From Colletes latitarsis (lineage: Eukaryota; Arthropoda; Insecta; Hymenoptera; Colletidae), in assembly GCF_051014445.1 (NCBI RefSeq), contig NW_027488370.1, positions 12,462,001 to 12,526,000 of the forward strand: DNA of 64,000 nucleotides, given 5' to 3'. Below the pieces are notes generated by a model, which saw only the letters and a list, made by a program, of their open reading frames with translations, ran no database searches and had not been told where the DNA came from. Shown in pieces: positions 26,201 through 39,343 of the stretch. A program made the position numbers and the translations under genes. Every line of letters starts with the position of its first letter. The first letter of the stretch is position 1.

Positions 26201-29200
26201 CAAGTATGTGAAGAACGCGAAAATATGACCCTGATGAGGGCAAATCCCAGACCTATACCAGACCTAACTTGCGTTGTCCTCTAAAATATTGATGGAAACC
26301 AGGTTTAATTGACTGCTTCAGTGTGGTACCACATTACTACGAGATCCAATCCAGAAAAGGCCCTGGATCTAGCCATCAAGTATGAGTAGTATGCGAAAGT
26401 ATGAGCCTGATGAGGGCAAATCCTAGACCTAACCCAGACCTAACATGCCTTATCCTCTAAAATATTTATCAAGACCAGGTTTAATTGAATGTTTCAGTGT
26501 GGTACCACATTACTGCCTGATCCAAACCTGAAAAAACCCAGGATCTGTTCAACAAGTATGTGGAGAATGCGAAAGTATGTGTCTGATGAGGGCAAATCCC
26601 AGGCCTAACCTAGACAGAACATGCGTTATCCTCTAAAATATTGATTGAAACCAGGTTTAATGGACTGTTTCAGTGTGCTACCACATTACTACGTGATCCA
26701 AACCAGAAAAATACCCAGGATCTGTTCAACAAGTATGTGAAGAACGCGAAAATATGAACCTGATGAGGGCAAATCCCAGACCTAACCTAGACCTAACATG
26801 AGTTATTCTCTAAAATATTGATCGAAACCAGGTTTAATGGACTGTTTCAGTGTGCTGCCACATTACTACGTCATCCAAACCAGAAAAAACCCAGGATCCG
26901 TTCAACAAGTATGTGAAGAATGCGAAAGTATGTGTCTGATGAGGGAGAATCCCAGGCCTAACCTAGACCTAAGATGCGTTACCCTCAAAAATATTTATCA
27001 GTACCAGGTTTAATTGAATGTTTCAGTGTGGTACCACATTTCTCCGTGATCCAAACCAGAAAGAGCCAGGGATCTGCTCAACAAGTATGTGAAAAATGCG
27101 AAAATATGACCCTGATGAGGGCAAATCCCAGACCTATCCCAGACCTAACTTGCGTTATCCTCTAAAATATTGATCGAAACTTGGTTTAATTTACTGTTTC
27201 GGAGTGGTACCACATTACTACGTGATCCAATACAGAAAAAGCCCAGGATCTAGCCATGAAGTATGAGAAATATTCGAAATTATGAGCCTGATTAGGGCAA
27301 ATCCTAGACATAACCCAGATCTAACATGCGTTATCCTCTAAAATATTGATCGAAGCCAGTTTTAATGGACTGTTACGGTGTGGTACCACATTACTACGGG
27401 ATCCAAACCAGAAGAAGCACAGAATCTGGCCATCAAGTATGAGAAATTTGCGAAAGTACGAGCCTGATGAGAGCAAATCCCAGACCTAACCTAGACCTAA
27501 CATGAGTTATTCGCTAAAATATTGATCGAAACCAGGTTTAATCGACTATTTCAGTGTGGTACCACATTACTACGTGATCCAAACCAGAAAAATACTCAGG
27601 ATCTGTTCAACAAGTATGTGAAAAACGCGAAACTATGAGCCTGATGAGGGCAACTCCCAGACCTATCCCAGACCCAACATGCGTTATCCTCTAAAACATT
27701 TATCAAGTCCAGGTTTAATTGAATGTTTCAGTGTGGTACCACATTACTACGTGATCCAAACCACAAAAGACCCAGGATCTGTTCAACAAGTATGTGGAAA
27801 ATGCGAAAGTATGTGTCTGATCAGGGGCAAATCCCAGGCCTAACCTAGGCAGAACATGCGTTATCCTCTAAAATATTGATCGAAACCAGGTTTAATGGAC
27901 TGTTTCAGTGTGCTACCACACTACTACGCGATCCAAACCAGAAAAAACACATGATCCGTTCAACAAGTATGTGAAGAATGCGAGAGCATGTGTCTGATGA
28001 AGGAAAATCCCAGGCCTAACCTAGACCTAACATGAGTTATCCTCAAATATATTTATCGAAACCAGGTTTAATCGACTGTTTCAGTGTGGTACCACATTAC
28101 TACCTGATCCAAACCAGAAAAATACCCAGGATCTGTTCAACAAGTATGTGAAGAACGCGAAAATATGAACCTGATGGGGGCAAATCCCAGACCTAACCTA
28201 GACCTAACATGAGTTATTCTCTAAAATATTGATCGAAACCAGGTTATTGGACTGTTTCAGTGTGCTACCACATTACTACGTGATCCAAACCAGAAAAATA
28301 CCCAGGATCTGTTCAACAAGTATGTGAAGAACGCGAAAATATGACCCTGATGAGGGTAAATCCCAGACCTATCCCAGACCTAACTTGCGTTATCCTCTAA
28401 AATATTGATCGAAACTAGGTTTAATTTACTGTTTCAGAGTGGTACCACATTACTACCTGATCCAAACCAGAAAAATACCCAGGATCTGTTCAACAAGTAT
28501 GTGAAGAACGCGAAAATATGACCCTGATGAGGGCAAATCCCAGGCCTAACCTAGACCTAACATGAGTTATCCTCAAAAATATTTATCGAAACCAGGTTTA
28601 ATCGACTGTTTCAGTGTGGTACCACATTACTACGTGATCCAAACCAGAAAAATACCCAGGATCTGTTCAACAAGTATGTGAAGAATGCGAAAATATGACC
28701 CTGATGAGGGCAAATCCCAGACCTATACCAGACCTAACATGCGTTGTTCTCTAAAATATTGATGGAAACCAGGTTTAATTGACTGTTTCAGGGTGGTACC
28801 ACATTACTACGTGATCCAATCCAGAAAAAGCCCTGGATCTAGCCATCAAGTATGAGAAATATGCGAAAGTATGACCCTGATGAGGGCAAATCCTAGACCT
28901 AACCCAGACCTAACATGCGTTATCCTCAAAAATATTGATCGAAACTAGGTTTAATTTACTGTTTCAGAGTGGTACCACATTACTACCTGATCCAAACCAG
29001 AAAAATACCCAGGATCTGTTCAACAAGTATGTGAAGAACGCGAAAATATGACCCTGATGAGGGCAAATCCCAGGCCTAACCTAGACCTAACATGAGTTAT
29101 CCTCAAAAATATTTATCGAAACCAGGTTTAATCGACTGTTTCAGTGTGGTACCACATTACTACGTGATCCAAACCAGAAAAATACCCAGGATCTGTTCAA

Positions 29201-30355
29201 CAAGTATGTGAAGAATGCGAAAATATGACCCTGATGAGGGCAAATCCCAGACCTATACCAGACCTAACATGCGTTGTTCTCTAAAATATTGATGGAAACC
29301 AGGTTTAATCCACCGTTTCAGTGTGGTACCACATTACTACGTGATCCAATCCAGAAAAAGCCCTGGATCTAGCCATCAAGTATGTGAAAAACGCGAAACT
29401 ATGAGCCTGATGGGGGCAAATCCCAGACCTATCCCAGACCTAACATGTGTTATCCTTTAAAATACTTATCAAGACCAGGTTTAATTGAATGTTTCAGTGT
29501 GGTACCACATTACTACGTGATCCAAACCAGAAAAAACCCAGGATCCGTTCAACAAGTATGTGGAAAATGCGAAAGTATGTGTCTGATGAGGGCAAATCCC
29601 AGGCCTAGCCTAGATCTAACATGCGTTATCCTCTAAAATATTGATCGAAACCAGGTTTAATGGACTGTTTCTGTGTGGTACCACATCACTACGTGATCCA
29701 AACCAGAAAAATACCCAGGATCCGTTCAACAAGTATGTGAAGAATGCGAGAGTATGTGTCTGATGAGGGAAAATCCGAGGCCTAACCTAGCTCTAACATG
29801 CGTTATCCTAAAAAATATTGATCGAAACCAGGTTTAATGGACTGTTTCAGTGTGCTACCACATTACTACGTGATCCAAACCAGAAAAAACCCAGGATCTG
29901 TTCAACATGTATGTGGAAAATGCGAAAGTATGTGTCTGATGAGGGCAAATCCCAGGCCTAACCTAGACAGAACATGCGTTATCCTCTAAAATATTGATCG
30001 AAACCAGGTTTAATGGTCTGTTTCAGTGTGCTACCACAGTTCTACGTGATCCAAACCAGAAAAATACCCAGGATCTGTTCAACAAGTATGTGAGGAACGC
30101 GGAAATATGACCCTGATGAGGGCAAATCCCGGGCCTAACCTAGACCTAACATGCGTTATCCTCAAAAATATTGATCGAAACCAGGTTTAATCGACTGTTT
30201 CAGTGTGGTACCACATTTCTACGTGATCCAAACCAGAAAAATACCCAGGATCTGTTCAACAAGTATGTGAAGAACGCGAAAATATTACCCTGATGAGGGC
30301 AAATCCCAGACCTATACCAGACCTAACTTGCGTTGTCCTCTAAAACATTTATCAA
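23281..30355 (+). repeat. Diverged monomers with little long-range HOR order
   Basis: Monomers here combine modules freely, and many carry private changes: GAGTAGTATGCG, TTTCAGGGTGG, CAAGATCC, AATAATTATCG, GGTTATTGGACTG (one base short, 28246-28258). I see the short repeats noted separately but no clean multimer spanning the region. By comparison with the flanks this is an older or less homogenised layer. There are no genes and no foreign insertion. Confidence 0.75.
28411..29330 (+). repeat. 3-mer tandem duplication (period 530 bp)
   Basis: GAAACTAGGT followed by TTAATTTACTGTTTCAGAG is at 28411 and again at 28941, 530 bp apart (three monomers plus 2). The three monomers in between are repeated nearly unchanged up to about 29308, where the first copy has ATTGACTGTTTCAGGG and the second ATCCACCGTTTCAG. 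It is the clearest recent duplication inside the otherwise disordered region. Confidence 0.8.
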
Positions 30356-33300
30356 GACCAGATTTAATTGAATGTTTCAGTGTGGTACCTCATTACTACG
30401 TGATCCAAACCCCAAAAAACCCAGGATCCGTTCAACAAGTATGTGAAGAATGCGAAAATATGACCCTGATGAGGGAAAATCCTAGACCTAACCCAGACCT
30501 AACATGCGTTATCCTCTAAAATATTTATCAAGACCAGGTTTAATTGAATGTTTCAGTGTGGTACCACATTACTACGTGATCCAAACCTGAAAAAACCCAG
30601 GATCTGTTCAACAAGTATGTGAAGAACGCGAAAATATGAACATGATGAGGGCAAATCCCAGATCTAACATAGACCTAACATGAATTATTCTCTTAAATAT
30701 TGATCGAAACCAGGTTTAATGGTCTGTTTCAGTGTGGTACCACATTACTACGTGATCCAAACCAGAAAAATACCCAGGATCTGTTCAACAAGTATGTGAA
30801 GAACGCGAAAATATGAACCTGATGAGGGCAAATCCCAGATCTAACCTAGACCTAACATGAATTATTCTCTATAATATTGATCGAAACCATGTTTAATGGT
30901 CTGTTTCAGTGTGGTACCACATTACTACGTGATCCAAACCAGAAAAATACCCAGGATCTGTTCAACAAGTATGTGAAGAACGCGAAAATATGAACCTGAT
31001 GAGGGCAAATCCCAGACCTAACCTAGACCTAACATGAGTTATCCTCTAAGATATTTATCAAGACCAGGTTTAATTGAAAGTTTCAGTGTGGTACCACAAT
31101 ACTACGGGATCCAAACCAGAAAAAGCCCAGAATCTGGCCACCGAGTATGAGAAATATGCGAAAGTACGAGCCTGATCAGGGCAAATCCCAGACCTATCCC
31201 AGACCTAACTTGCGTTGTCCTCTAAAATATTGATCGAAACCAGGTTTAATGGACTGTTTCAGTGTGGTACCACATTAATACCTGACCCAATCCAGAAAAA
31301 GCCCAGAATCTGGCCATGAACTATGAGAAATATGCGAAAGTACGAGCCTGATGAGAGCAAATCTCAGACCTAACCAAGATCTAACAAGCGTTATTCTCTA
31401 AAATATTGATCGCAACCAGGTTTAATGGACTGTTTCAGTGTGGTACCTCATTACTACGTGATCCAAACCACAAAAAACCCAGGATCCGTTCAACAAGTAT
31501 GTGAAGAATGCGAAAATATGACCCTGATGAGGGCAAATCCTAGACCTAACCCAGACCTAACATGCGTTATCCTCTAAAATATTTATCAAGACCAGGTTTA
31601 ATTGAATGTTTCAGTGTGGTATCACATTACTACGTGATCCAAACCTGAAAAAACCCAGGATCTGTTCAACAGGTATGTGAAGAACGCGAAAATATGAACA
31701 TGATGAGGGCAAATCCCAGATCTAACCTAGACCTAACATGTATTATTCTCTAAAATATTGATCGAAACCAGGTTTAATGGTCAGTTTCAGTGTGCTACTA
31801 CATTACTACGTGATCCAAACCAGAAAAATACCCAGGATCTGTTCAACAAGTATGTGAAGAACGCGAAAATGTGAACATGATGAGGGCAAATCCCAGATCT
31901 AACCTAGACCTAACATGAATTATTCTCTAAAATATTGGTCGAAACCAGGTTTAATGGTCTGTTTCAGTGTGGTACCACATTGCTACGTGATCCAAACCAG
32001 AAAAATACCCAGGATCTGTTCAACAAGTATGTGAAGAACGCGAAAATATGAACCTGATGAGGGCAAATCCCAGACCTAACCTTGACCTAACATGAGTTAT
32101 CCTCTAAAATATTTATTAAGACCAGGTTTAATTGAATGTTTCAGTGTGGTACCACAACACTACGGGATCCAAACCAGAAAAAGCCCAGAATCTGGCCACC
32201 GAGTATGAGAAATATGCGAAAGTACGAGCCTGATCAGGGCAAATCCCAGACCTATCCCAGACCTAACTTGCGTTGTCCTCTAAAATATTGATCGAAACCA
32301 GGTTTAATGGACTGTTTCAGTGTGGTACCACATTACTACGTGATCCAAACCAGAAAAATACCCAGGATCTGTTCAACAAGTATGTGAAGAACGCGAAAAT
32401 ATGAACCTCATGAGGGCAAATCTCAAACCTAACCAAGATCTAACAAGCGTTATTCTCTAAAATATTGATCGCAACCAGGTTTAATGGACTGTTTCAGTGT
32501 GGTACCTCATTACTACGTGATCCAAACCACAAAAAACCCTGGATCCGTTCAATAAGTATGTGAAGAATGCGAAAATATGACCCTGATGAGGGCAAATCCT
32601 AGACCTAACCCAGACCTAACATGCGTTATCCTCTAAAATATTTATCAAGACCAGGTTTAATTGAATGTTTCAGTGTGGTACCACATTACTACGTGATCCA
32701 AACCTGAAAAAACCCAGGATCTGTTCAACAAGTATGTGAAGAACGCGATAATATGAACATGATGAGGGCAAATCCCAGATCTAACATAGACCTAACATGA
32801 ATTATTCTCTAAAATATTAATCGAAACCAGGTTTAATGGTCCGTTTCAGGGTGCTACCACATTACTACGTGATCCAAACCAGAAAAATACCCAGGATCTG
32901 TTCAACAAGTATGTGAAGAACGCGACAATATGAACATGATGAGGGCAAATCCCAGATCTAACCTAGACCTAACATGAATTATTCTCTAAAATATTGATCG
33001 AAACCAGGTTTAATGGTCTGTTTCAGTGTGGTACCACGTTACTACGTGATCCAAACCAGAAAAATACCCAGGATCTGTTCAACAAGTATGTGAAGAACGC
33101 GAAAATATGAACCTGATGAGGGCAAATCCCAGAACTAACCTAGACCTAACATGAGTTTTCCTCTAAAATATTTATCAAGACCAGGTTTAATTGAATGTTT
33201 CAGTGTGGTACCTCAATACTACGGGATCCAAACAAGAAAAAGCCCAGAATCTGGCCACCGAGTATGAGAAATATGCGAAAGTACGAGCCTGATCAGGACA

Positions 33301-33522
33301 AATCCCAGACCTATCCCAGACCTAACTTGCGTTGTCCTCTAAAATATTGATCGAAACCAGGTTTAATGGACTGTTTCAGTGTGGTACCACATTACTACGT
33401 GATCCAAACCAGAAAAATACCCAGGATCTGTTCAACAAGTATGTGAAGAACGCGTAAGTATAAGTCTGATGAGGGCAAATACCAGGCCTAACCTAGACAT
33501 AACATGAGTTATCCTCTAAAAT
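30356..33522 (+). repeat. 6-mer HOR (about 1,058 bp), three copies with the last shortened
   Basis: The ATTTATCAAG landmark of one monomer lies at 30523 and 31581 (1,058 bp). That of another monomer lies at 31053, 32111 and 33170 (1,058 and 1,059 bp), then only 353 bp (two monomers) later at 33523. The unit order includes GGTACCTCATTACTACG, AACCTGAAAAAACCC, GAACATGATGAGGGC and CAATACTACGGGATCC. The third unit is therefore cut from six to two monomers. The same monomer types compose the 10-mer HOR to the right, which looks derived from this one. Confidence 0.8.
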
Positions 33523-33877
33523 ATTTATCAAGACCAGGTTTAATTGAATGTTTCAGTGTGGTACCACAATACTACGGGATCCAAACCAGAAAAAGCCCAG
33601 AATCTGGCCACCGAGTATGAGAAATATGCGAAAGTACGAGCCTGATCAGGACAAATCCCAGACCTATCCCAGACCTAACTTGCGTTGTCCTCTAAAATAT
33701 TGATCGAAACCAGGTTTAATGGACTGTTTCAGTGTGGTACCACATTACTACGTGATCCAAACCAGAAAAATACCCAGGATCTGTTCAACAAGTATGTGAT
33801 GAACGCGAAAATATGAACCTGATGATGGCAAATCCCAGATCTAACCTAGACCTAACATGAATTATTCTCTAAAATAT
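33523..33877 (+). repeat. Two transition monomers between the 6-mer and 10-mer HORs
   Basis: One GCCACCGAGTATGAG monomer and one monomer with GTGATGAACGCG and GATGATGGCAAATCCC. The GTGATGAACGCG change is also found in the first monomer of HOR copy 4 (about 39440) but not in copies 1-3, which suggests exchange between the ends of the HOR block. Confidence 0.7.
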
Positions 33878-35817
33878 TGATCGAAACCACGTTTAATGGT
33901 CTGTTTCAGTGTGGTACCACATTACTACGTGATCCAAACCAGAAAAATACCCAGGATCTGTTCAACAAGTATGTGAAGAACGCGAAAATATGAACCTGAT
34001 GAGGGCAAATCCCAGACCTATCCCAGACATAACTTGCGTTATCCTCTAAAATATTGATCGAAACCAGGTTTAATGGACTGTTTCAGTGTGGTACCTCATT
34101 ACTACGTGATCCAAACCACAAAAAACCCAGGATCCGTTCAACAAGTATGTGAAGAATGCGAAAATATGACCCTGATGAGGGCAAATCCTAGACCTAACCC
34201 AGACCTAACATGCGTTATCCTCTAAAATATTTATCAAGACCAGGTTTAATTGAATGTTTCAGTGTGGTACCACAATACTACGGAATCCAAACCAGAAAAA
34301 GCCCAGAATCTGGCCACCGAGTATGAGAAATATGCGAAAGTACGAGCCTGATCAGGGCAAATCCCAGACCTATCCCAGACCTAACTTGCGTTGTCCTCTA
34401 AAATATTGATCGAAACCAGGTTTAATGGACTGTTTCAGTGTGGTACCACATTACTACCTGACCCAATCCAGAAAAAGCCCAGAATCTGGCCATGAACTAT
34501 GAGAAATATGCGAAAGTACGAGCCTGATGAGAGCAAATCTCAAACCTAACCAAGATCTAACAAGCGTTATTCTCTAAAATATTGATCGCAACCAGGTTTA
34601 ATGGACTGCTTCAGTGTGGTACCTCATTACTACGTGATCCAAACCACAAAAAACCCAGGATGTAGCCATCAAGTATGAGAAATATACGAGAGTATGAGCC
34701 TGCTGAGGGCAAATCCTAGACCTAACATAGACCTAACATGCGTTATCCTCTAAAATATTTATCAAGACCAGGTTTAATTGAGTGTTTCAGTGTGGTACCA
34801 CATTACTACGTGATCCAAACCTGAAAAAACCCAGGATCTGTTCAACAAGTATGTGAAGAACGCGAAAATATGAACATGATGAGGGCAAATCCCAGATCTA
34901 ACATAGACCTAACATGAATTATTCTCTAAAATATTGATCGAAACCAGGTTTAATGGTCTGTTTCAGTGTGCTACCACATTACTATGTGATCCAAACCAGA
35001 AAAATACCCAGGATCTGTTCAACAAGTATGTGAAGAATGCGAAAATATGACCCTGATGAGGGCAAATCCTAGACCTAACCTAGACCTAACACGAATTATT
35101 CTCTAAAATATTGATCGAAACCAGGTTTAATGGACTGTTTCAGTGTGGTACCACATTACTACGTGATCCAATCCAGAAAAAGCCCAGGATGTAGCCATCA
35201 AGTATGAGAAATATACGAGAGTATGAGCCTGCTGAGGGCAAATCCTAGACCTAACATAGACCTAACATGCGTTATCCTCTAAAATATTTATCAAGACCAG
35301 GTTTAATTGAGTGTTTCAGTGTGGTACCACATTACTACGTGATCCAAACCTGAAAAAACCCAGGATCTGTTCAACAAGTATGTGAAGAACGCGAAAATAT
35401 GAACATGATGAGGGCAAATCCCAGATCTAACATAGACCTAACATGAATTATTCTCTAAAATATTGATCGAAACCAGGTTTAATGGTCTGTTTCAGTGTGC
35501 TACCACATTACTATGTGATCCAAACCAGAAAAATACCCAGGATCTGTTCAACAAGTATGTGAAGAACGCGAAAATATGAACATGATGAGGGCAACTCCCA
35601 GATCTAACCTAGACCTAACATGAATTATTCTCTAAAATATTGATCGAAACCAGGTTTAATGGTCTGTTTCAGTGTGGTACCACATTACTACGTGATCCAA
35701 ACCAGAAAAATACCCAGGATCTGTTCAACAAGTATGTGAAGAACGCGAAAATATGAACCTGATGAGGGCAAATCCCAGACCTAACCTAGACCTAACATGA
35801 GTTATCCTCTAAAATAT
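33878..35817 (+). repeat. 10/11-mer HOR copy 1 (1,940 bp, 11 monomers)
   Basis: The unit is delimited at TGATCGAAACCA. Internal landmark CAAGCGTTAT is at 34561. The unit contains a 3-mer echo: GGATGTAGCCATCAAGTATG is at 34658 and 35187 (529 bp), followed by nearly the same 370 bp each time. Its eleventh monomer (35642-35817, ending CTAGACCTAACATGAG) is absent from copies 2 and 3. The first monomer here reads AAACCACGTTTAATGG, which breaks the second dyad. Confidence 0.9.
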
Positions 35818-37580
35818 TGATCGAAACCAGGTTTAATGGTCTGTTTCAGTGTGGTACCACATTACTACGTGATCCAAACCAGAAAAATACCCAGGATCTG
35901 TTCAACAAGTATGTGAAGAACGCGAAAATATGAACCTGATGAGGGCAAATCCCAGACCTATCCCAGACATAACTTGCGTTATCCTCTAAAATATTGATCG
36001 AAGCCAGGTTTAATGGACTGTTTCAGTGTGGTACCTCATTACTACGTGATCCAAACCACAAAAAACCCAGGATCCGTTCAACAAGTATGTGAAGAATGCG
36101 AAAATATGACCCTGATGAGGGCAAATCCTAGACCTAACCCAGACCTAACATGCGTTATCCTCTAAAATATTTATCAAGACCAGGTTTAATTGAATGTTTC
36201 AGTGTGGTACCACAATACTACGGAATCCAAACCAGAAAAAGCCCAGAATCTGGCCACCGAGTATGAGAAATATGCGAAAGTACGAGCCTGATCAGGGCAA
36301 ATCCCAGACCTATCCCAGACCTAACTTGCGTTGTCCTCTAAAATATTGATCGAAACCAGGTTTAATGGACTGTTTCAGTGTGGTACCACATTACTACCTG
36401 ACCCAATCCAGAAAAAGCCCAGAATCTGGCCATGAACTATGAGAAATATGCGAAAGTACGAGCCTGATGAGAGCAAATCTCAAACCTAACCAAGATCTAA
36501 CAAGCGTTATTCTCTAAAATATTGATCGCAACCAGGTTTAATGGACTGCTTCAGTGTGGTACCTCATTACTACGTGATCCAAACCACAAAAAACCCAGGA
36601 TGTAGCCATCAAGTATGAGAAATATACGAGAGTATGAGCCTGCTGAGGGCAAATCCTAGACCTAACATAGACCTAACATGCGTTATCCTCTAAAATATTT
36701 ATCAAGACCAGGTTTAATTGAGTGTTTCAGTGTGGTACCACATTACTACGTGATCCAAACCTGAAAAAACCCAGGATCTGTTCAACAAGTATGTGAAGAA
36801 CGCGAAAATATGAACATGATGAGGGCAAATCCCAGATCTAACATAGACCTAACATGAATTATTCTCTAAAATATTGATCGAAACCAGGTTTAATGGTCTG
36901 TTTCAGTGTGCTACCACATTACTATGTGATCCAAACCAGAAAAATACCCAGGATCTGTTCAACAAGTATGTGAAGAATGCGAAAATATGACCCTGATGAG
37001 GGCAAATCCTAGACCTAACCTAGACCTAACACGAATTATTCTCTAAAATATTGATCGAAACCAGGTTTAATGGACTGTTTCAGTGTGGTACCACATTACT
37101 ACGTGATCCAATCCAGAAAAAGCCCAGGATGTAGCCATCAAGTATGAGAAATATACGAGAGTATGAGCCTGCTGAGGGCAAATCCTAGACCTAACATAGA
37201 CCTAACATGCGTTATCCTCTAAAATATTTATCAAGACCAGGTTTAATTGAGTGTTTCAGTGTGGTACCACATTACTACGTGATCCAAACCTGAAAAAACC
37301 CAGGATCTGTTCAACAAGTATGTGAAGAACGCGAAAATATGAACATGATGAGGGCAAATCCCAGATCTAACATAGACCTAACATGAATTATTCTCTAAAA
37401 TATTGATCGAAACCAGGTTTAATGGTCTGTTTCAGTGTGCTACCACATTACTATGTGATCCAAACCAGAAAAATACCCAGGATCTGTTCAACAAGTATGT
37501 GAAGAACGCGAAAATATGAACATGATGAGGGCAACTCCCAGATCTAACCTAGACCTAACATGAATTATTCTCTAAAATAT
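35818..37580 (+). repeat. 10/11-mer HOR copy 2 (1,763 bp, 10 monomers)
   Basis: Landmark CAAGCGTTAT is at 36501, and the next unit starts 1,763 bp on. Sequence matches copy 3 almost base for base by eye. It lacks the eleventh monomer of copies 1 and 4. It reads ATCGAAGCCAGG where copy 1 has ATCGAAACCAGG, a change shared with copies 3 and 4. Confidence 0.92.
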
Positions 37581-39343
37581 TGATCGAAACCAGGTTTAAT
37601 GGTCTGTTTCAGTGTGGTACCACATTACTACGTGATCCAAACCAGAAAAATACCCAGGATCTGTTCAACAAGTATGTGAAGAACGCGAAAATATGAACCT
37701 GATGAGGGCAAATCCCAGACCTATCCCAGACATAACTTGCGTTATCCTCTAAAATATTGATCGAAGCCAGGTTTAATGGACTGTTTCAGTGTGGTACCTC
37801 ATTACTACGTGATCCAAACCACAAAAAACCCAGGATCCGTTCAACAAGTATGTGAAGAATGCGAAAATATGACCCTGATGAGGGCAAATCCTAGACCTAA
37901 CCCAGACCTAACATGCGTTATCCTCTAAAATATTTATCAAGACCAGGTTTAATTGAATGTTTCAGTGTGGTACCACAATACTACGGAATCCAAACCAGAA
38001 AAAGCCCAGAATCTGGCCACCGAGTATGAGAAATATGCGAAAGTACGAGCCTGATCAGGGCAAATCCCAGACCTATCCCAGACCTAACTTGCGTTGTCCT
38101 CTAAAATATTGATCGAAACCAGGTTTAATGGACTGTTTCAGTGTGGTACCACATTACTACCTGACCCAATCCAGAAAAAGCCCAGAATCTGGCCATGAAC
38201 TATGAGAAATATGCGAAAGTACGAGCCTGATGAGAGCAAATCTCAAACCTAACCAAGATCTAACAAGCGTTATTCTCTAAAATATTGATCGCAACCAGGT
38301 TTAATGGACTGCTTCAGTGTGGTACCTCATTACTACGTGATCCAAACCACAAAAAACCCAGGATGTAGCCATCAAGTATGAGAAATATACGAGAGTATGA
38401 GCCTGCTGAGGGCAAATCCTAGACCTAACATAGACCTAACATGCGTTATCCTCTAAAATATTTATCAAGACCAGGTTTAATTGAGTGTTTCAGTGTGGTA
38501 CCACATTACTACGTGATCCAAACCTGAAAAAACCCAGGATCTGTTCAACAAGTATGTGAAGAACGCGAAAATATGAACATGATGAGGGCAAATCCCAGAT
38601 CTAACATAGACCTAACATGAATTATTCTCTAAAATATTGATCGAAACCAGGTTTAATGGTCTGTTTCAGTGTGCTACCACATTACTATGTGATCCAAACC
38701 AGAAAAATACCCAGGATCTGTTCAACAAGTATGTGAAGAATGCGAAAATATGACCCTGATGAGGGCAAATCCTAGACCTAACCTAGACCTAACACGAATT
38801 ATTCTCTAAAATATTGATCGAAACCAGGTTTAATGGACTGTTTCAGTGTGGTACCACATTACTACGTGATCCAATCCAGAAAAAGCCCAGGATGTAGCCA
38901 TCAAGTATGAGAAATATACGAGAGTATGAGCCTGCTGAGGGCAAATCCTAGACCTAACATAGACCTAACATGCGTTATCCTCTAAAATATTTATCAAGAC
39001 CAGGTTTAATTGAGTGTTTCAGTGTGGTACCACATTACTACGTGATCCAAACCTGAAAAAACCCAGGATCTGTTCAACAAGTATGTGAAGAACGCGAAAA
39101 TATGAACATGATGAGGGCAAATCCCAGATCTAACATAGACCTAACATGAATTATTCTCTAAAATATTGATCGAAACCAGGTTTAATGGTCTGTTTCAGTG
39201 TGCTACCACATTACTATGTGATCCAAACCAGAAAAATACCCAGGATCTGTTCAACAAGTATGTGAAGAACGCGAAAATATGAACATGATGAGGGCAACTC
39301 CCAGATCTAACCTAGACCTAACATGAATTATTCTCTAAAATAT
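37581..39343 (+). repeat. 10/11-mer HOR copy 3 (1,763 bp, 10 monomers)
   Basis: Landmark CAAGCGTTAT is at 38264, exactly 1,763 bp after that of copy 2, and the unit length is identical to copy 2. I could see no clear difference from copy 2, so these are the most recently separated units in the window. Confidence 0.92.
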
